DNA of 64,000 nucleotides, from positions 3,320,452 to 3,384,451 of the forward strand of contig NZ_JHEG04000001.1 of the NCBI RefSeq assembly GCF_000760695.4, in the 5' to 3' direction. The position numbers were made by a program, and so were the translations under genes. Under the pieces are notes generated by a model. That model was given only the letters and a program-made list of their open reading frames with translations, was not told the origin of the DNA and made no database searches. The number at the start of each line of letters is the position of its first letter. Positions within the stretch are counted from its first letter, which is position 1. The DNA is from Tolypothrix bouteillei VB521301 (GTDB lineage Bacteria; Cyanobacteriota; Cyanobacteriia; Cyanobacteriales; Nostocaceae). Shown here piece after piece: positions 62,301 to 64,000 of this stretch.

Positions 62301-64000
62301 GATTATTGCCATTATTGAGTGCGAAGATGGTCAGTTTATCACTCGAATTTGGGAATACACATGCATCAACTATGGGATATGCGGCTCATGCTGTCGTGTT
62401 ATGTGGCTGTTTAGAAGATGTAGAAATGGGCTATAGCTTTGGTAAATTAGCGATTTCCTTACTAGATCGCTTCAATGCAAAGAAATTCAAGCCCATGATT
62501 ATGGCTTTGTTTGGGTTTTGTATTCAGCATCATCGGGAAGCGATCGGAGCAATGATACCGACATTGAAAGAGGGCTATACCGCGAGCATGGAAATTGGTG
62601 ATTTTCTCTACGCTGGCTACAACATTGTCCGTTACCTTGATGGCAAATTCTTTAGTGGAGTAGAACTGGACACTTGGATACCAGAAATTGCAACTTACAC
62701 AGCTGTTTTGGCAAAGTTGAAACAACATTCTATTCGGACTTTTTTGGATATCAGGCAGCAGATAGTACATAACTTGAAGGAACCCGTGAGCCAACCGGAT
62801 TGCTTAATTGGAACTGCTTACGATGAAATACTCATGATGCCCAAGCACCATCGGGATTGCGAACTTACTATCATTGCCGAAGTCTATATTTGTAAACTGA
62901 TGCTTGCCTGCTTTTTCGGCAATTACACCAGTGCCTTAGATTATATCTCCCAAGCCGAGGAGTATTTGATAGCAGTATCGGGATTTCTTTTTATTCCCAT
63001 TTTCCATTTTTATGCAGCTTTAACGTACTTGGCAATCTTCCCCAAGCAGTCACAACACAAGCAAGCTGAAATGATGGCCTTGGTAGAAACCCATCAAGCT
63101 GCTCTCTATCAATCGGCGCAAAACGCTCCCATGAATTATCTTCATAAATGGTATTTGGTTGAAGCCGAACGGTGTCGGGTTTTAGGTAACAAAGTCGATG
63201 CTCTAGAAATGTACGATCGCACCATCCAACTTGCTCAAGAAAACGGCTTCGTCCAAGACGAAGCGTTGAGTCATGAACTAGCTGCTAAATTCTATTTAGA
63301 CTGGGGGAAAAAGCAATTTGCTCAACTTTACCTTACAAATGCTTACTACTGTTACGCACGCTGGGGCGCACTTGCCAAAGTCGAAGATTTAGAAAAAGGC
63401 TATCCTGAATTACTCGCAACTATACTCCAACAGCCACAAATGAGTCTGAATCGCGATAGCACTATTATCAATTTGGCTTCTAAAACTGTCTTTTCCAAAA
63501 AGACAACTCTTTCAGATAATCTGGACTTGACAACTGTTTTCAAAGCCTCACAAGCTCTCTCCAGTGAAATTCAACTGGAGCAATTACTCTCCACATTAAT
63601 GCAAGTTATGATGGTCAATGCAGGTGCTGATAAATGTGTTTTGATGCTAGTTAAAGAGCGTCGTTTAACTATAGAAGCTACGGCTCGATCGCAAGAAAAT
63701 CATACAAAAAGTCATTGCAGTTTACAGCCATCTCTCCCCGTAGAATTTAGTTCGGAGATTCCTAAGAGTGTGATTAACTATGTGTTTCATACTAGTGAAA
63801 CTTTAGTCAGCGATGATGATTCAATCCCTCCAATCCCTCTAACCTCTGACCCTTATTTTCAGCGTGAAAAACCTCAGAGCCTTTTGTGTACTCCAATTCT
63901 CAAGCAAGGAAAATTAATTGGTATTCTTTATTTAGAAAATCACTTGACTACAGCGGTATTTACACGCGATCGCCTGCAAGTTCTCAAACTCCTTACGACT
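59390..64000 (+). CDS. Second hybrid Ser/Thr kinase - ATPase - GAF sensor (cut by window end)
   Basis: The frame is open from ATG 59390 to the last base (1537 codons). It is a paralogue of the preceding gene: MVTPQITIPGYQVSEQIYNG opens the kinase domain with K40, then IIHKDIKPSNIL, the Walker A GFSGIGKT and FLDDLQWAD. It ends in the GAF domain (SLLCTPILKQGKLIGILYLE), so PAS and histidine kinase parts should lie beyond the window. A segment at about residues 98-110 (WGVGSRERGMGEN) is encoded by a GGGGAGT-like repeat and is absent in the first paralogue. Confidence 0.92.
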   Translation, partial: MVTPQITIPGYQVSEQIYNGSRTLVYRACRETDSLPVVIKLLKNPYPSFSELVQFRNQYTIAKNFNSSLIVQTYSLEPYQNGYALIVEDFGGISLKEWGVGSRERGMGENLQCLQEFLAIAIATSKILDVLYHERIIHKDIKPSNILIHPETKQIKLIDFSIASLLPRETQTPIDPNVLEGTLAYISPEQTGRMNRGIDYRTDFYSLGVTFYELLTGRLPFESNDAMELVYSHIAKKASPVNEIHPQIPSVIGEIVSKLMAKNTEERYQSALGLRFDLENCLAQLKETGEIQKFEIARWDACDRFIIPDKLYGREKEVETLLQAFERVASPGESPLEKEPKRAEMMLVAGFSGIGKTAVVNEVHKPIVRQRGYFIKGKYDQYQRNIPFSAFVQAFRDLMEQLLTESNAQIQQWKTKILKAVGENGRVITEVIPELERIIGIQPSVAELSGTAAENRFNLLFQKFTQVFTAAEHPLVIFLDDLQWADSASLKLLQLLIADTGYLFIIGAYRDNEVNPGHPFLVALKEIEKTQANIHTITLEPLSQDRINCLVADTLKCTEDLAQSLSVLVFQKTKGNPFFATQFLKALYQDKVIQFTPHYLEQETVNRESLDYERGGWQCDLTQVNVQALTDDVVAFMTLQIQKLPQSTQKILQLSACIGNQFDLATLAIVSEKSEIETATDLWKALQEGLILPTSEVYKFYQQESLVNSHGLLETNEQKTLNKGVRTIAYKFLHDRVQQAAYSLIPDDRRQSTHLKIGQLLQQNLSLIEQEEKIFDLVGHFNQGQELITQPQEREALAQLNLKAGIKARNSTAYAAARSYLQIGIDLLQPNSWLHQYELTLNLYVAAAEVAYLNADFDSMEQIAAVVLLSAQTILDKIKIYEIQIVAQVARSKMLEAIAIGREVLGQLGVELPDEAERATIDKALQTLSSQLQDRRIEELIDLPVMSDAANQAAMQLLAILFSPIIQGMPGLLPLLSAKMVSLSLEFGNTHASTMGYAAHAVVLCGCLEDVEMGYSFGKLAISLLDRFNAKKFKPMIMALFGFCIQHHREAIGAMIPTLKEGYTASMEIGDFLYAGYNIVRYLDGKFFSGVELDTWIPEIATYTAVLAKLKQHSIRTFLDIRQQIVHNLKEPVSQPDCLIGTAYDEILMMPKHHRDCELTIIAEVYICKLMLACFFGNYTSALDYISQAEEYLIAVSGFLFIPIFHFYAALTYLAIFPKQSQHKQAEMMALVETHQAALYQSAQNAPMNYLHKWYLVEAERCRVLGNKVDALEMYDRTIQLAQENGFVQDEALSHELAAKFYLDWGKKQFAQLYLTNAYYCYARWGALAKVEDLEKGYPELLATILQQPQMSLNRDSTIINLASKTVFSKKTTLSDNLDLTTVFKASQALSSEIQLEQLLSTLMQVMMVNAGADKCVLMLVKERRLTIEATARSQENHTKSHCSLQPSLPVEFSSEIPKSVINYVFHTSETLVSDDDSIPPIPLTSDPYFQREKPQSLLCTPILKQGKLIGILYLENHLTTAVFTRDRLQVLKLLTT
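59681..59719 (+). repeat. G-rich heptamer-like repeat in frame in the second kinase gene
   Basis: The stretch reads TGGGGAGTGGGAAGTAGGGA and then ACGGGGGATGGGGGAAAAC, i.e. degenerate GGGGAGT units of the STRR type. It is read in frame as WGVGSRERGMGEN within the kinase domain. Confidence 0.7.

Noticed and set aside
1..64000. tRNA, rRNA or known defence system
   Set aside because: I saw no tRNA-like cloverleaf, rRNA or CRISPR array, and no known defence genes except TnpB-type nucleases and the dead toxin; a formal scan could still find short RNA genes.

Overview
The window looks like a chromosomal stretch of a filamentous, probably nitrogen-fixing, heterocyst-type cyanobacterium (order Nostocales). 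The evidence is indirect. HIP1 octamers (GCGATCGC) are scattered throughout. Heptameric short tandem repeats of the GGCTAAT type occur in several gaps. There is a DevB-DevC-DevA type exporter, a small protein with the Mo-nitrogenase C-terminal domain, a cyanobacterial arginine dihydrolase (ArgZ/AgrE), cyanobacterial small families (DUF4278), and very large Ser/Thr-kinase/ATPase/histidine-kinase hybrid sensors. The species cannot be named from this sequence alone.

Region 1 (1-15.3 kb) is an exopolysaccharide locus on the + strand. It holds at least seven glycosyltransferases (GT2 and GT4), an O-antigen-ligase/Wzy-type membrane protein, a Wzx-type flippase, an acyltransferase-3, a Gfo/Idh/MocA oxidoreductase and an NAD-dependent epimerase. 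A GH10 xylanase-like hydrolase follows at 18.2-19.6 kb. Together they fit lipid-linked assembly, export and trimming of a polysaccharide. A complete IS200/IS605-type element separates the last glycosyltransferase from the GH10 gene.

Region 2 (19.6-33 kb) carries a DUF2085 membrane protein, argZ/agrE preceded by two perfect GTA-N8-TAC NtcA-type boxes, a TetR regulator with a ribbon-helix-helix-like tail divergent from a DevBCA-like exporter, a DUF1877 protein, a secreted small protein, and an ABC-2 type ATPase/permease pair. Repeats are dense here: two 91-bp tandem units separate devC from devA, and a 180-bp inverted-repeat element contains a scrap of a tnpB gene.

Region 3 (33-52.7 kb) is a mosaic of accessory genes. 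It contains a PEP-CTERM SGNH hydrolase, rsgA, a decayed nest of IS630 in IS4-like DNA, a gutted alpha/beta hydrolase, a lipase-3, a methyltransferase, AraC and SDR genes, a second identical IS605-type element, an antitoxin-like gene beside a dead RelE/ParE toxin, a secreted TPR protein and several small proteins.

Region 4 (52.8-64 kb) holds two tandem paralogous hybrid kinases of more than 1500 residues. The second runs off the end of the window.

The strongest unusual signals are: two small palindromic repeats embedded in frame inside both tnpB copies; G-rich repeat insertions in frame inside the kinase domains of the two hybrid sensors; repeat cassettes that occupy the leader immediately upstream of start codons; and tandem NtcA boxes before argZ. 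I found no CRISPR array, tRNA or rRNA, and no single clearly new defence or biosynthetic system.
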